This document shows, piece after piece, positions 1 to 9,359 of a stretch of 64,000 nucleotides of DNA. A model generated the notes under the pieces. That model searched no databases and was not told the origin of the DNA. It saw nothing but the letters and a program-made list of their open reading frames with translations. The number at the start of each line of letters is the position of its first letter. Position 1 is the stretch's first letter. Origin of the DNA: Corynebacterium lizhenjunii (GTDB taxonomy: Bacteria > Actinomycetota > Actinomycetes > Mycobacteriales > Mycobacteriaceae); NCBI RefSeq assembly GCF_011038655.2, contig NZ_CP064954.1:2356001-2420000 (forward strand), given 5' to 3'. A program made the translations under genes and the position numbers.

Positions 1-1002
1 GCGTTTTTGCAGTACCTGCTGCAGATTCTGGCCGCGGTGATGATGGGCACCTTCATGGCCATGATGCTTCCGCGTGCAATTATTTGCGCCCGGCGCATCA
101 CCGAGGTCCTAGAACACACTCCTTCTATCCCGGAGGTCGCCGGGCCGGGCGAGTCGCCGCTGACAAGCCAGACTGGCCAAGCAGGGCAAGCTGGACAAGC
201 AGGCCAAGCAGGCCAGACTGGTCAAGCTGAACAACCGGCGCACACCAGCCAGGCGGACCAGCCGCGCGGCGACGTCGAATTCCGCGACGTCACCTTCACC
301 TACGCCGGCGCCGAAGCCCCGGTGCTGCACAACATTAGCTTCCACGCCCGCCCGGGACAGACTACCGCGATTATCGGCGCCACCGGTTCCGGCAAAACCA
401 CGCTGGTCTCGCTTATCCCCCGGCTCTACCTGCCAACGGCCGGCCAGGTGCTGCTCGGCGGGGAGGATACGGCAAAGCTGGAGCGAGGGGGCATCGTCAA
501 ACTGGTAAGCATGGTGCCGCAGAAACCGTACCTTTTTAGCGGAACCGTGGCCTCCAACCTGCGGCTAGGCCGCCCCGAAGCCACTGACACCGAACTCTGG
601 GACGCCCTGCGCGTGGCCCAGGCTGAGTTTGTCACCGACCTGGACATGCCCATTTCCCAGGGCGGCACCAACGTCTCCGGCGGGCAACGCCAGCGCCTGT
701 CTATCGCCCGGATGCTCGTCGCCCGCCCGGCGGTGTACCTTTTCGATGATTCCTTCTCCGCCCTCGACGTGGTCACCGACGCCAAGGTGCGCGCCGCTTT
801 CGCCGCGGACCTGCGCACCCGCCAGCCGGAGGCCACCACGATTATCGTGGCGCAGCGCATCAGTTCCATTGAGCACGCCGACCAAATCCTGGTGCTCGAC
901 GCCGGCGAGATTGTCGCCCGCGGCACCCACGCGCAGCTGCTGGAGACCTCGGAAACCTACCGCGAAATTTATGCCTCGCAAACCACCCAGGAGGTGAAGT
1001 AA
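1..1002 (+). CDS. ABC exporter subunit, permease/ATPase fusion, 5' end outside window
   Basis: The frame is open to the first base, so the gene starts upstream of the window. What remains is the last membrane segment (about residues 1-28 of the visible part), a Gln/Gly/Ala linker made of 9-base repeats (residues 55-75) and a complete nucleotide-binding domain. Walker A is GATGSGKTT, the signature is VSGGQRQR and Walker B reads VYLFDDSFSALD. The catalytic Glu after Walker B is Asp, which marks the degenerate site of heterodimeric exporters. The next gene overlaps the stop codon by one base and is the obvious partner. The substrate cannot be read from sequence; drug or lipid export is typical of the family. 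Confidence 0.9.
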   Translation, partial: AFLQYLLQILAAVMMGTFMAMMLPRAIICARRITEVLEHTPSIPEVAGPGESPLTSQTGQAGQAGQAGQAGQTGQAEQPAHTSQADQPRGDVEFRDVTFTYAGAEAPVLHNISFHARPGQTTAIIGATGSGKTTLVSLIPRLYLPTAGQVLLGGEDTAKLERGGIVKLVSMVPQKPYLFSGTVASNLRLGRPEATDTELWDALRVAQAEFVTDLDMPISQGGTNVSGGQRQRLSIARMLVARPAVYLFDDSFSALDVVTDAKVRAAFAADLRTRQPEATTIIVAQRISSIEHADQILVLDAGEIVARGTHAQLLETSETYREIYASQTTQEVK

Positions 1003-3017
1003 TGGCTGAACACAACCTCACCGAAGCCGAAATCCAGCAGCTCGAAGAGGCCACCGCCGGCGATGACTGGTCCGGCTCCGCCCCACGCCAGGCCAAAGCC
1101 TTCTGGCCTTCGGCCGCCCGCTTGCTGGGCCTGCTGGCACCGTTTAAAGCCACCCTGTGGGCGATTGCGGCGATGAACCTGTTCAGCGTGTTGCTGGCGG
1201 TGTACGCGCCGAAGGTCATGGGCCGGGCCACGGACGTGATTTTTTCTGGCGTGATCTCCAAGAACCTTCCCGCGGGAATTACCGCCCAGCAAGCCGTCGA
1301 CGGCCTGCGCGCCGCAGGGCAGCACCGCTTTGCGGACATGGCCGCTGCGATGGAGCTACACCCCGGCTTCGGTATTGATTTTGAGCGCCTAGCACGCCTG
1401 ATTGCCGTGGTCATTGCCATGTACGTGGTCTCTGCGCTATTCCAGTGGTGGCAGGGTTACCTGCTCAACGCGATTGTCATGCGCGCGGTCTTTGACCTGC
1501 GCCAGCGCATAGAGGCCAAGGTGCATTCTCTACCGCTGAGTTATTTTGACACCAATTCGCGCGGGGATTTGCTTTCGCGCACCACCAACGACGCCGATAA
1601 TATTCAGACCGCCCTGCAGCAGGCCGTGTCGCAGATTTTGTACAACGTGCTGATGGTGGCCGGCATTACCGTGATGATGTTTAGCGTCTCCTGGCAGCTG
1701 GCGTTGGTTGCGCTGCTGGCGCTGCCGCTGACTGCGCTGGTGGTGGGCGTGATTGGCTCGCGTTCCCAGAAGCAGTTCACCCAGCAGTGGAAGTCCACCG
1801 GTTTGCTCAATGGCCAGGTGGAGGAGTCTTTTTCTGGCCATAACCTGGCGGTAATCTTCGGGCGCATGGACGCGATGACGGCCCAATTCGACGAGCATAA
1901 TGAGCAGCTTTTCCGCTCTGCGTCGCTGGCGCAGTTCCTGGCGGGCATCATGATGCCGATTATGCAGTTCGTTTCTTATCTGTCGTATGTGGTTATTGCG
2001 GTGTTGGGCGCGTTGCGGGTGGCTAATGGCCATCTCACTTTGGGTGATGCCCAGGCCTTTATCCAGTACTCCCGCGAGTTCAACCAGCCGCTGGGCCAGC
2101 TGGGTGGCATGGTCCAGCAGGTTCAGTCCGGCGTGGCTTCTGCCGAGCGTGTCTTCGAGTTCCTCGATGCCCCCTCCGAGTCTGCCGATGCCTCGCCTGC
2201 CGATGCCGTATCTGCCGGTGCTGGGGTTGCCGGTGCCGGGGTTGTCAGCGCCGGGGTTGCCGGTCCTGGCGAACAGCGCGCGCAGGGCCTGGTGGAGTTC
2301 CGCAACGTCGATTTCTCCTACCAGCCGGATACCCCGCTAATCCAGGACTTGACGCTGCGGGTCGAACCAGGGCAAACAGCGGCGATTGTGGGCCCCACCG
2401 GCGCGGGTAAAACCACCTTGGTCAACTTGCTCATGCGCTTCTACGACATTGATTCTGGCGCCATCTACCTGGATGGGCGCGATACCTCCTCCATGTCCCG
2501 TCAGGAGCTGCGCTCTCACATGGGCATGGTGCTCCAAGACGCGTTGGTGTTTAAGGGCACCATCATGGACAACATTCGCTATGGGCGCCTCGAAGCCAGT
2601 GATGAGGAGGTCATTGCCGCAGCTAAGGCCACCTATGTGGACCGGTTTGTCCACGTGCTGCCGGATGGCTACAACACCGTCATCGACCAAGACAGTGGCG
2701 CGATTTCTGCTGGTGAGCGCCAGTTGATTACTATCGCGCGTGCCTTTTTGTCCCAGCCGGCCTTGCTAATTTTGGACGAGGCCACCTCCTCCGTGGACAC
2801 CCGCACCGAGGTACTTATCCAAGAAGCCATGAACGCTCTGCGCACGGGACGAACCTCCTTTGTCATCGCCCACCGTTTGTCTACTATCCGCGACGCAGAC
2901 CTGATTATTGTCATGGAAGAAGGCCGCATCGTGGAGCAGGGCACCCACGCGCAGTTGCTCGCCCACGAGGGCGCCTACTACCGCCTCAACCAGGCCCAAT
3001 TCGCTGAGGAAGCCTAG
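1002..3017 (+). CDS. ABC exporter subunit, permease/ATPase fusion (partner of preceding gene)
   Basis: A 671-residue protein with an N-terminal transmembrane domain of about six helices (residues 45-370) and a C-terminal ATPase. Walker A is GPTGAGKTT and Walker B is LLILDEATSSVD with the canonical Glu, but the signature reads ISAGERQ instead of LSGGQ. That complements the upstream subunit, which has a normal signature and a degenerate Walker B, so the two form an asymmetric heterodimer. The ATG overlaps the upstream TAA by one base and GGAGGTGAAG sits just before it, implying translational coupling. The linker at residues 388-423 is Ala/Gly/Val-rich and contains two copies of TGCCGATGCC plus decayed copies. 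A weak hairpin lies at 3028-3051 after the stop. Confidence 0.93.
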   Translation: MAEHNLTEAEIQQLEEATAGDDWSGSAPRQAKAFWPSAARLLGLLAPFKATLWAIAAMNLFSVLLAVYAPKVMGRATDVIFSGVISKNLPAGITAQQAVDGLRAAGQHRFADMAAAMELHPGFGIDFERLARLIAVVIAMYVVSALFQWWQGYLLNAIVMRAVFDLRQRIEAKVHSLPLSYFDTNSRGDLLSRTTNDADNIQTALQQAVSQILYNVLMVAGITVMMFSVSWQLALVALLALPLTALVVGVIGSRSQKQFTQQWKSTGLLNGQVEESFSGHNLAVIFGRMDAMTAQFDEHNEQLFRSASLAQFLAGIMMPIMQFVSYLSYVVIAVLGALRVANGHLTLGDAQAFIQYSREFNQPLGQLGGMVQQVQSGVASAERVFEFLDAPSESADASPADAVSAGAGVAGAGVVSAGVAGPGEQRAQGLVEFRNVDFSYQPDTPLIQDLTLRVEPGQTAAIVGPTGAGKTTLVNLLMRFYDIDSGAIYLDGRDTSSMSRQELRSHMGMVLQDALVFKGTIMDNIRYGRLEASDEEVIAAAKATYVDRFVHVLPDGYNTVIDQDSGAISAGERQLITIARAFLSQPALLILDEATSSVDTRTEVLIQEAMNALRTGRTSFVIAHRLSTIRDADLIIVMEEGRIVEQGTHAQLLAHEGAYYRLNQAQFAEEA

Positions 3018-3093
3018 CCGCGAACGACCGGTGCATTCCCGCCAGCACCGGCACACCGTTTAGGCTATCTAGAGACCAAACAAAAGGAGCTCC

Positions 3094-5760
3094 ATGTTTT
3101 TGGGTTGGATAGCCGTCCTCGCCTCCCTGCCGGTGTGGGGGTACTTCTTCTACCGCGCCTACCGGATGTTTACCTTCATCCGCTCCGGCGGCCCCACTGT
3201 GCTGCCGCGCTTTAACCAGCCGCTGGCGCGCCTGCGGCGCGTGCTGGTGGAGGTCTTTGGCCACACTCATTTTAAGGGCCGGCCGGTTATTAACGCCGCG
3301 CACTGGGCCGTGATGGTGGGCTTTTTGTTCGGCATCCTGGTGTGGTTTGAGGCCTATATTCAGACCTTCGCCCCACACCGCGGGTGGCCGCTGCTGGGGG
3401 ACTGGCCGGTCTACCACTTCCTGGAAGAGGTGCTGGGGCTGGCCACGGTGGTGGGCATTAGCGTGCTCATCGTGGTGCGCGCCCGCCTGGGGCACACCGA
3501 GCGCACCTCGCGCTTCTATAATTCCCAACGCACCCCTGCGCTGCTGGTCGAAGCCGTGGTGCTGTGCGAAGGCCTGGGCATGCTGGGGGTTAAGGCGGCG
3601 CGGATTGCGGCGTTTGGGCACGGCTCCGCGTGGGCGGATTTTTTGACCATTCACATTGCCAAGCTGCTGCCGGCTTCACCGACGCTTGTTAGCGCGCTGG
3701 CGCTGTTTAAGCTACTGACCGGCTTGGTATTTATTGCCCTGATTTCGCGTCACTTCACCTGGGGCGTGATGTGGCACCGCTTCATGGCGTTCTTCAACAT
3801 CTTCTTCCAGCGCAACACCGATGGCGCCAAGGCCACCGGTGCGCTGCCCACCCCCAATTTGGAGGAGGACACCCCCACGCCGGGCTCCTGGAAGATGCTC
3901 CTAGACGCCACGTCTTGCACCGAGTGCGGGCGCTGCCAGGACCTATGCCCCGCGTGGAATACCGGCAAGCCACTATCGCCGAAGAAGTTCATTATGGACC
4001 TGCGCCAGGGCGCGGTGGACAATTACGACTCCCACGCCGGGCTCAACGTCTTGGCCATGACCAGTGTGATTGACGATGACGTCTTGTGGTCCTGCACCAA
4101 CTGCGGCGCCTGCGTAGACCAATGCCCCACCGACATTGAGCACATTGACCACATCGCCGACCTGCGCCGGTTCAAAGTCCTGGCCGAGTCCGACTTCCCC
4201 TCAGAGCTGGCCGGGCTGTTTAAGAACATCGAGACCAAAGGCAACCCGTGGGGCCGCAACGCCGCGGAGCGCCGCGGTTGGATTGAGGAGCTGCGCGCAG
4301 AGGGCATCGAGGTGCCCATCATTGGTGAAGACGACCTCACTGAAATGGAGTACTTGTTCTGGGTGGGCTGCGCCGGGGCTTATGACGACTCCGCCCGCGC
4401 CACCACCAAAGCCACCGTGGAATTGCTGCACACCGCCGGGGTTCACTTTGGTGTGTTGGCCACCGGCGAGTCCTGTACGGGTGACCCCGCCCGCCGCGCC
4501 GGCAACGAGTTCCTCTTCCAGATGATGGCCCAAGCCAATGTGGAGACCCTCAATGAGGCCTTCGACGGCATCCCCACCGGCCAGCGCAAAATCATCACCA
4601 CCTGCGCGCACTGCTTTAACACCCTGCGCAATGAGTACCCGGACTTTGACGGCCACTTTGATGTCTTCCACCACACCCAGCTGCTCAACCGCCTGGTGCG
4701 CGAGAAACTGCTGGTCCCGGTGCCGCGGACCCCGGAAAACCGCAAGCCGATTACCTACCATGATCCCTGCTTCCTGGGCCGACACAACCAGGTCTACGAC
4801 CCGCCCCGCGAGCTGCTGGAGGCCACCGGTGTGCAGATTGCGGAGATGGACCGCACCCGCAACGAGGCCTTCTGCTGCGGCGCCGGCGGCGCGCGCATGT
4901 TTATGGAGGAAAAGCTGGGCACACGGATAAACAGTTTCCGTACCGAACAGGCCCTGGCCACTGGCGCGCAGGAAATCGCCACCGGCTGCCCCTTCTGCAA
5001 CGTGATGTTCACCGGCGGTGTAAAAGCCCTGGCCAGTGCCTCCGACCGCCCGGTCAAGGTCAATGACGTCGCCCTCATGCTGCGGGACTCGATTGCCGAT
5101 GCCGCCGGTACCCTCCCCGCTCCCCGCCCCAAGGCATTCCTGGGCACCCCTGTGCGCCGTCGCCCTGCCGCCCTTCCCGATGCCCCCGCCCCTGCAACCC
5201 CAGCCCCAACCTCAGCTGCGGCCCCAGTCCCGCCCACACCAGTAGCCCCCGGCCCAGCACCAGCTGCACCCAAACCACCCGCAGCCCCTGCCGCCGCCGC
5301 ACCTAGTGCACCGTCAGCTCCAGCTGCACCCAAACCACCCGCAGCCCCTGCCGCCGCCGCACCTAGTGCACCGTCAGCTCCGGCTGTACCTGCCCCAACC
5401 GCACCAGCTGCGCCTGCTCCAAGTGCACCGGCCGCGCCCACTGCACCGCCTGCTCCCCCAGCCCCAACGCCGGCTGCGGCCCCGGCCGCACCAGCTGCAC
5501 CTTCCATACCCGCAGCTCCGAGCCCCGCTGCGCCACCCGCGCCAACCATGCCAACCGTGCCAGCCGCTCCCACCCCGCCCGCAGCACCCGCAGCACCCGC
5601 GGCACCAGCAGCACCAACACCTCCGGCGCCACCAACGCCGCCAGCACCACCAGCCCCACCTGCGGCTCCGACTGCACCCGCGGCTCCGACGCCACCAGCA
5701 CCTCCGGCGCCACCAACGGCGCCAACGCCACCTGCACCTCCGGCGCCGCCTGCGCCCTAG
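3094..5760 (+). CDS. membrane Fe-S oxidoreductase (heterodisulfide-reductase-like) with long Pro/Ala tail
   Basis: An 888-residue protein. It has about five transmembrane helices in residues 1-235, two 4Fe-4S ferredoxin motifs near residues 275-290 (CTECGRCQDLCP) and 338-350 (CTNCGACVDQCP), then two CCG-type domains (CCGAGGAR and GCPFCN visible). This matches the actinobacterial reductase I recall as Rv0338c, which also neighbours the alanine aminotransferase. The electron partner is unknown. The last 200 or so residues are almost only Pro and Ala with Thr and Ser, built partly from a perfect 60-base duplication; such a tail could span the periplasm or wall if it is exposed. The start has a clear ribosome site, AAAAGGAGCTCC before ATG. 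Confidence 0.9.
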   Translation: MFLGWIAVLASLPVWGYFFYRAYRMFTFIRSGGPTVLPRFNQPLARLRRVLVEVFGHTHFKGRPVINAAHWAVMVGFLFGILVWFEAYIQTFAPHRGWPLLGDWPVYHFLEEVLGLATVVGISVLIVVRARLGHTERTSRFYNSQRTPALLVEAVVLCEGLGMLGVKAARIAAFGHGSAWADFLTIHIAKLLPASPTLVSALALFKLLTGLVFIALISRHFTWGVMWHRFMAFFNIFFQRNTDGAKATGALPTPNLEEDTPTPGSWKMLLDATSCTECGRCQDLCPAWNTGKPLSPKKFIMDLRQGAVDNYDSHAGLNVLAMTSVIDDDVLWSCTNCGACVDQCPTDIEHIDHIADLRRFKVLAESDFPSELAGLFKNIETKGNPWGRNAAERRGWIEELRAEGIEVPIIGEDDLTEMEYLFWVGCAGAYDDSARATTKATVELLHTAGVHFGVLATGESCTGDPARRAGNEFLFQMMAQANVETLNEAFDGIPTGQRKIITTCAHCFNTLRNEYPDFDGHFDVFHHTQLLNRLVREKLLVPVPRTPENRKPITYHDPCFLGRHNQVYDPPRELLEATGVQIAEMDRTRNEAFCCGAGGARMFMEEKLGTRINSFRTEQALATGAQEIATGCPFCNVMFTGGVKALASASDRPVKVNDVALMLRDSIADAAGTLPAPRPKAFLGTPVRRRPAALPDAPAPATPAPTSAAAPVPPTPVAPGPAPAAPKPPAAPAAAAPSAPSAPAAPKPPAAPAAAAPSAPSAPAVPAPTAPAAPAPSAPAAPTAPPAPPAPTPAAAPAAPAAPSIPAAPSPAAPPAPTMPTVPAAPTPPAAPAAPAAPAAPTPPAPPTPPAPPAPPAAPTAPAAPTPPAPPAPPTAPTPPAPPAPPAP
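5261..5380 (+). repeat. 60-bp tandem duplication inside the Pro/Ala tail
   Basis: Bases 5261-5320 and 5321-5380 are near-identical and in frame, each adding 20 Ala/Pro-rich residues to the Fe-S protein. Sequence further downstream is decayed Pro/Ala coding repeat. Confidence 0.9.
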
Positions 5761-5807
5761 CGGGAAGGGGTGGGCTGCGCAAATACCAGCACGGGCGGGG
5801 TCGTGGT

Positions 5808-5813
5808 TAAAAT
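5808..5813 (+). promoter_or_regulatory. -10 hexamer TAAAAT for a probable leaderless transcript
   Basis: TAAAAT lies 9 bases before the ATG of the antiporter gene and there is no purine-rich ribosome site between them. This spacing places the transcription start at or next to the start codon. Confidence 0.45.
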
Positions 5814-5822
5814 TTCGTTCTC

Positions 5823-7226
5823 ATGGAGACCTTAAATTTGGCTGAGACCATGGTCTTGGCCGCCGGCGCCACCGAATACACCGACTCGCTGGTGTCATTC
5901 GCCTGGATTATGGGTGCCGCGTTGTTGGCACCCTTCGTTTCATACATGACGGGCAACCGCATGCCCGCTGTGGCACTGCTGATCATCTTTGGCATGATTC
6001 TGGGGCCCTCGGTGTTGGACTTGGCGCATGGAGACCCGGGTATCGGCATGCTGAAAGAACTCGGCGTAGGTGCGCTATTCCTGCTGGCGGGATTTGAAAT
6101 CAACCTGAGCAGCCTGCGTTCAAAAGAGGCCGCGACGGCGACCTCCACGTGGCTTATCTGCCTGGTAATGTGCGTGGCCGGGGCGTGGTTAATCACCAAA
6201 GATATTCCACTGGCTATCGTCATGGCGATTGCGGTGACCTCAACGGCGTTGGGCACCATCACGCCCATGCTCAAACAAGAAAAACTGCTGGGTACCCGGG
6301 TGGGAGACTCGGTAATGATTCACGGCGCTATCGGCGAGGTAGCCCCAATTACCGCCATGGCCCTGCTGCTGGGAACTCGCTCCACGTGGGCCACGGCGTT
6401 GATCCTGCTGGCTTTCTTGGTCATTGCGGTAGTGGTGGCGGTGATGCCACGAGCAATCAGCATGCTGGTGCCCTGGGTGAAGAAAGCATTTATCTCCGGG
6501 GCGGGATCGACCAACCAGACCATTTTGCGGCTGATCGTGCTCATACTGGCCATCCTCATGGCAGTAACCGCCGTCTTTGAACTCGACATCGTGCTGGGTG
6601 CGTTCGCTGCGGGCATAATCCTCAACCAAATCATTCCCGATGAGTTCCACAAAGGCCTGGAAAACCGGCTGGACGTGCTGTTTTACTCCATGCTGATCCC
6701 CGTATTCTTTGTGGTTTCGGGTATGTCCATCAAATGGGATGTCATCGTGGACAATCCACTCAAGGTCCTGGGCATTCCCATCCTTATCCTGTTTACCCGC
6801 GGCGTGCCGGTGTTCCTGCGCGAAAATGTCCACCACACTGGCTCCGATATTGAGACCACCCGCGAGCGCGCCCAGGTGGCTCTTTACGCCGCCACCGGCC
6901 TGCCAATCATCGTGGCAGTAACTACCTTGGCCGTGCACTCCGGGATTATGTCTGAGGAAATGTCGTCCATCTTCATTGCCGGCGGGGCCCTGACCGTGGC
7001 CATCTTCCCGCTCCTAGCCAGCCTGGTGGGAGAAAAGCCCAACGAAGAAAACAGCGAAGAAACACCGGATCCGGACACCCACGCAGACGCGGGTGAGGGT
7101 GCGGAAGGAGGAAAGGAGGAGCAGGAGGGGGTATCGGCAAGCTCAGCAGAACAAATCGAACGCGACGCTGAGCGGGCAGCGGAGTACGCCCAACAACTGC
7201 GCGACGGTCAGCAACCATCCTCCTAA
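5823..7226 (+). CDS. CPA2-family cation:proton antiporter
   Basis: A 467-residue integral membrane protein with about 12 to 13 hydrophobic segments, matching the Na+/H+ exchanger fold of the CPA2 (Kef/NapA-like) family; residues 54-110 show the alternating helix pattern with acidic residues inside helices. It lacks the C-terminal RCK/TrkA domain of Kef channels. The last 60 residues are a charged, Glu-rich cytoplasmic tail. It should exchange Na+ or K+ for H+ across the inner membrane. The gene follows a short spacer after the Fe-S gene and probably has its own promoter. A variant of the dispersed 10-mer (GTATCGGCAAGCT) lies in the tail-coding region near 7131. The exact ion specificity is not deducible. 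Confidence 0.88.
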   Translation: METLNLAETMVLAAGATEYTDSLVSFAWIMGAALLAPFVSYMTGNRMPAVALLIIFGMILGPSVLDLAHGDPGIGMLKELGVGALFLLAGFEINLSSLRSKEAATATSTWLICLVMCVAGAWLITKDIPLAIVMAIAVTSTALGTITPMLKQEKLLGTRVGDSVMIHGAIGEVAPITAMALLLGTRSTWATALILLAFLVIAVVVAVMPRAISMLVPWVKKAFISGAGSTNQTILRLIVLILAILMAVTAVFELDIVLGAFAAGIILNQIIPDEFHKGLENRLDVLFYSMLIPVFFVVSGMSIKWDVIVDNPLKVLGIPILILFTRGVPVFLRENVHHTGSDIETTRERAQVALYAATGLPIIVAVTTLAVHSGIMSEEMSSIFIAGGALTVAIFPLLASLVGEKPNEENSEETPDPDTHADAGEGAEGGKEEQEGVSASSAEQIERDAERAAEYAQQLRDGQQPSS

Positions 7227-7233
7227 GCACGCC

Positions 7234-7239
7234 TATAAT
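7234..7239 (+). promoter_or_regulatory. -10 hexamer TATAAT, decides start of DUF1707 gene
   Basis: A perfect TATAAT overlaps the first in-frame ATG (7238), so that ATG cannot easily be the start. The GTG at 7247, seven bases downstream, fits a leaderless mRNA. Confidence 0.55.
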
Positions 7240-7246
7240 GGGCCGG

Positions 7247-7894
7247 GTGACCAACGACTACGGAGCCTCGCCCTTTAGCAACTCGCTGCGCCTGTCTGAT
7301 GCCGACCGCACCGACGCCATGAACCAACTGGCGCGCGCGGTGGGCGAAGGGCGGCTGAGCATGGCCGAATTTGAGGAGCGCTCCGATGACATCATGCGCG
7401 CCACCACCCGCCGCGACCTGGTGCCCCTGTTTGCAGACATCCCCGCCCAATCCACCACCGAGCTCAAGGTCTACTCGCAAGCCGACGTGAACCGCGCCCG
7501 TGCTGCAGGCAAGAAACCGCGGTTAGCCACCGCGCTCACCGGCACCCTGGCGTTGCTCTTTGGGGCCATCGCGGCGATTGTCGCGGCCTCAAGCGGCGCC
7601 GGAATCATAGCCGGGCTAACCGGAACCGGGCTGCTGTTTTGCATTCCCATCCTGTGGATCCTGCTCTACGTGGCCAAAATTGGCCCCGACTCCTGGAACG
7701 TGCCCAGCCCCCGCAAGATTGAGAAACAACGCCAACGCGAAATCGCCGCGGCCACCGCCTACCAGCGCGCAGAACAAAAAGCCATCGAATCCCAACTGTG
7801 GGCGCAACGCCGCCAACAAGCCGGAGAGCTCACCGGCGACGCGCTCAAACTCGCCCGCGAGAAATTCACCCAAAAGTTCAGCTCCGGGCACTAA
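7247..7894 (+). CDS. DUF1707 (SHOCT-like) domain membrane protein
   Basis: A 215-residue protein. Residues 12-60 are a DUF1707 domain (pattern LRLSDADR, then GRLSMAEFEER), a short helical domain common in actinobacterial membrane proteins. Two adjacent hydrophobic helices follow (about residues 90-145), then a basic, Gln/Ala-rich coiled tail. It sits between the antiporter and alaT and probably has its own leaderless promoter, which is why GTG at 7247 is preferred to ATG at 7238. The molecular function of the family is unknown. Confidence 0.8.
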   Translation: MTNDYGASPFSNSLRLSDADRTDAMNQLARAVGEGRLSMAEFEERSDDIMRATTRRDLVPLFADIPAQSTTELKVYSQADVNRARAAGKKPRLATALTGTLALLFGAIAAIVAASSGAGIIAGLTGTGLLFCIPILWILLYVAKIGPDSWNVPSPRKIEKQRQREIAAATAYQRAEQKAIESQLWAQRRQQAGELTGDALKLAREKFTQKFSSGH

Positions 7895-7992
7895 GCAGGC
7901 GCGTGCTGTTCTGCGGGCGTGCGCAGGCCTGCGCGGGGTGCGCGTGCCGCAGCGGCTAAACCACAGCTGCGGGGCGGGCCTGAACCGCCGAG

Positions 7993-7998
7993 TATAGT
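7993..7998 (+). promoter_or_regulatory. -10 hexamer TATAGT for a leaderless alaT transcript
   Basis: TATAGT ends eight bases before the alaT ATG and no Shine-Dalgarno sequence is visible, consistent with a leaderless mRNA. Confidence 0.5.
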
Positions 7999-8006
7999 AA
8001 GCACCC

Positions 8007-9224
8007 ATGGCACGCATTTTTGATCAGGCAGACAAGCTCAAGGGCGTTGCGTACGACATCCGCGGCGAGGTAACCGCAGAGGCCGAGCGCATGGAGCTCG
8101 ACGGACATTCCATACTCAAGCTCAACACCGGCAACCCGGCGGTGTTTGGCTTCGACGCCCCCGACGTGATTATGCGGGACATGATCGCCGCGCTGCCCAC
8201 CTCCCAGGGATATTCGACCTCTAAGGGCATTATTCCTGCCCGGCGGGCCATTGTCACCCGCTACGAGCTGGAAAACTTCCCGCACTTTGATGTCAATGAC
8301 GTCTATATTGGCAATGGCGTGTCTGAGCTGATTTCCATGACCACCCAGGCCTTGCTTAACGACGGCGACGAGGTGCTCATTCCCGCCCCGGATTACCCCC
8401 TGTGGACAGCGGCGACCTCCCTGGCCGGCGGCACCCCCGTGCACTACCTGTGCGACGAAGAAGACGACTGGAACCCCTCCATTGAAGATATTCGCGCCAA
8501 GGTCACGGACAAGACCAAGGCCATTGTGGTGATTAACCCCAACAACCCCACCGGTGCGGTGTATTCCAAGCAGGTCCTACTTGACATCATTGCGGTGGCG
8601 CGGGAGAACGACCTGCTAATTTTGGCCGATGAAATCTATGACCGGATCCTCTATGACGGTGCCAAGCACACCTCCATCGCCTCCCTAGCCCCGGACCTGC
8701 TATGTATAACCTATAACGGCTTGTCCAAGGCCTACCGAGTGGCCGGCTACCGGGCAGGCTGGATGGTAGTCACCGGGCCAACGCACAACGCCAAGGGATT
8801 TATCGAAGGCCTGGATCTGCTGGCCGGCACGCGCCTGTGCCCCAACGTCCCCGCGCAACACGCCATTCAGGTGGCGTTGGGTGGGCGGCAGTCTATTTAT
8901 GAGCTCACCGGCGAAGGCGGGCGCCTACTCAAACAGCGCAACGTCGCGTGGGAGAAGCTGAACCAGATCCCCGGCGTCAGCTGTGTCAAGCCCATGGGCG
9001 CACTATATGCCTTCCCGCGGCTGGACCCGGAGGTGTATGAGATTCACGATGACTCCAAGCTCATGCTGGACATCCTCCGCGCAGAGAAGATCCTCATGGT
9101 GCAAGGCACCGGCTTTAACTGGCCGCACCCGGACCACTTCCGGGTAGTCACGCTGCCGTGGGCTTCCCAGCTAGAAAATGCCATTGAGCGCCTGGGCAAT
9201 TTCTTGGTCAGCTACAAGCAGTAG
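8007..9224 (+). CDS. alaT: alanine aminotransferase, PLP-dependent class I
   Basis: A 405-residue fold-type I aminotransferase. The PLP lysine lies in the motif GLSKAYRVAGYRAGW (about residues 238-252), the cofactor Asp and Tyr in LADEIYDR (about 208), and substrate-binding NPNNPTG near residue 175. Length and motifs fit the corynebacterial AlaT/AspC group, which converts pyruvate plus glutamate to alanine plus 2-oxoglutarate. Its position near the membrane Fe-S reductase, ugd and dcd matches the order I recall in C. glutamicum and M. tuberculosis. Another class I aminotransferase specificity is possible. Confidence 0.88.
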   Translation: MARIFDQADKLKGVAYDIRGEVTAEAERMELDGHSILKLNTGNPAVFGFDAPDVIMRDMIAALPTSQGYSTSKGIIPARRAIVTRYELENFPHFDVNDVYIGNGVSELISMTTQALLNDGDEVLIPAPDYPLWTAATSLAGGTPVHYLCDEEDDWNPSIEDIRAKVTDKTKAIVVINPNNPTGAVYSKQVLLDIIAVARENDLLILADEIYDRILYDGAKHTSIASLAPDLLCITYNGLSKAYRVAGYRAGWMVVTGPTHNAKGFIEGLDLLAGTRLCPNVPAQHAIQVALGGRQSIYELTGEGGRLLKQRNVAWEKLNQIPGVSCVKPMGALYAFPRLDPEVYEIHDDSKLMLDILRAEKILMVQGTGFNWPHPDHFRVVTLPWASQLENAIERLGNFLVSYKQ

Positions 9225-9231
9225 CGCGCAG

Positions 9232-9336
9232 CCGGGCGGCCAACCGGCCAGGCCCGCACGGTATGGCCCCGGGCGGCCAATCGGCCAGGCCCGCGCGGGG
9301 TGGCTCAGCGGCTAGCCAGGCCCGCGCGGGGTTGGG
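9232..9336 (+). repeat. degenerate GC-rich tandem repeat, about 36 bp, three copies
   Basis: Copies begin near 9232, 9268 and 9306 and share the core GGCCAxxCGGCCAGGCCCGC. Each has short internal palindromes (GGCC-AA-CCGGCC type). The array fills the gap after alaT and may act as a terminator or be neutral minisatellite. Confidence 0.75.
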
Positions 9337-9359
9337 CAAATGCCGCCGAATAATGAACA

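Noticed and set aside
3028..3051. Terminator after the first ABC operon
   Set aside because: Stem CCGGTGC/GCACCGG is clear but no T-run follows, so termination is doubtful.
4794..5573. 259-residue Gly/Ala-rich reading frame on the minus strand resembling a PE_PGRS protein
   Set aside because: It is the antisense of the Pro/Ala tail of the Fe-S gene; the repeat DNA reads open on both strands and there is no ribosome site.
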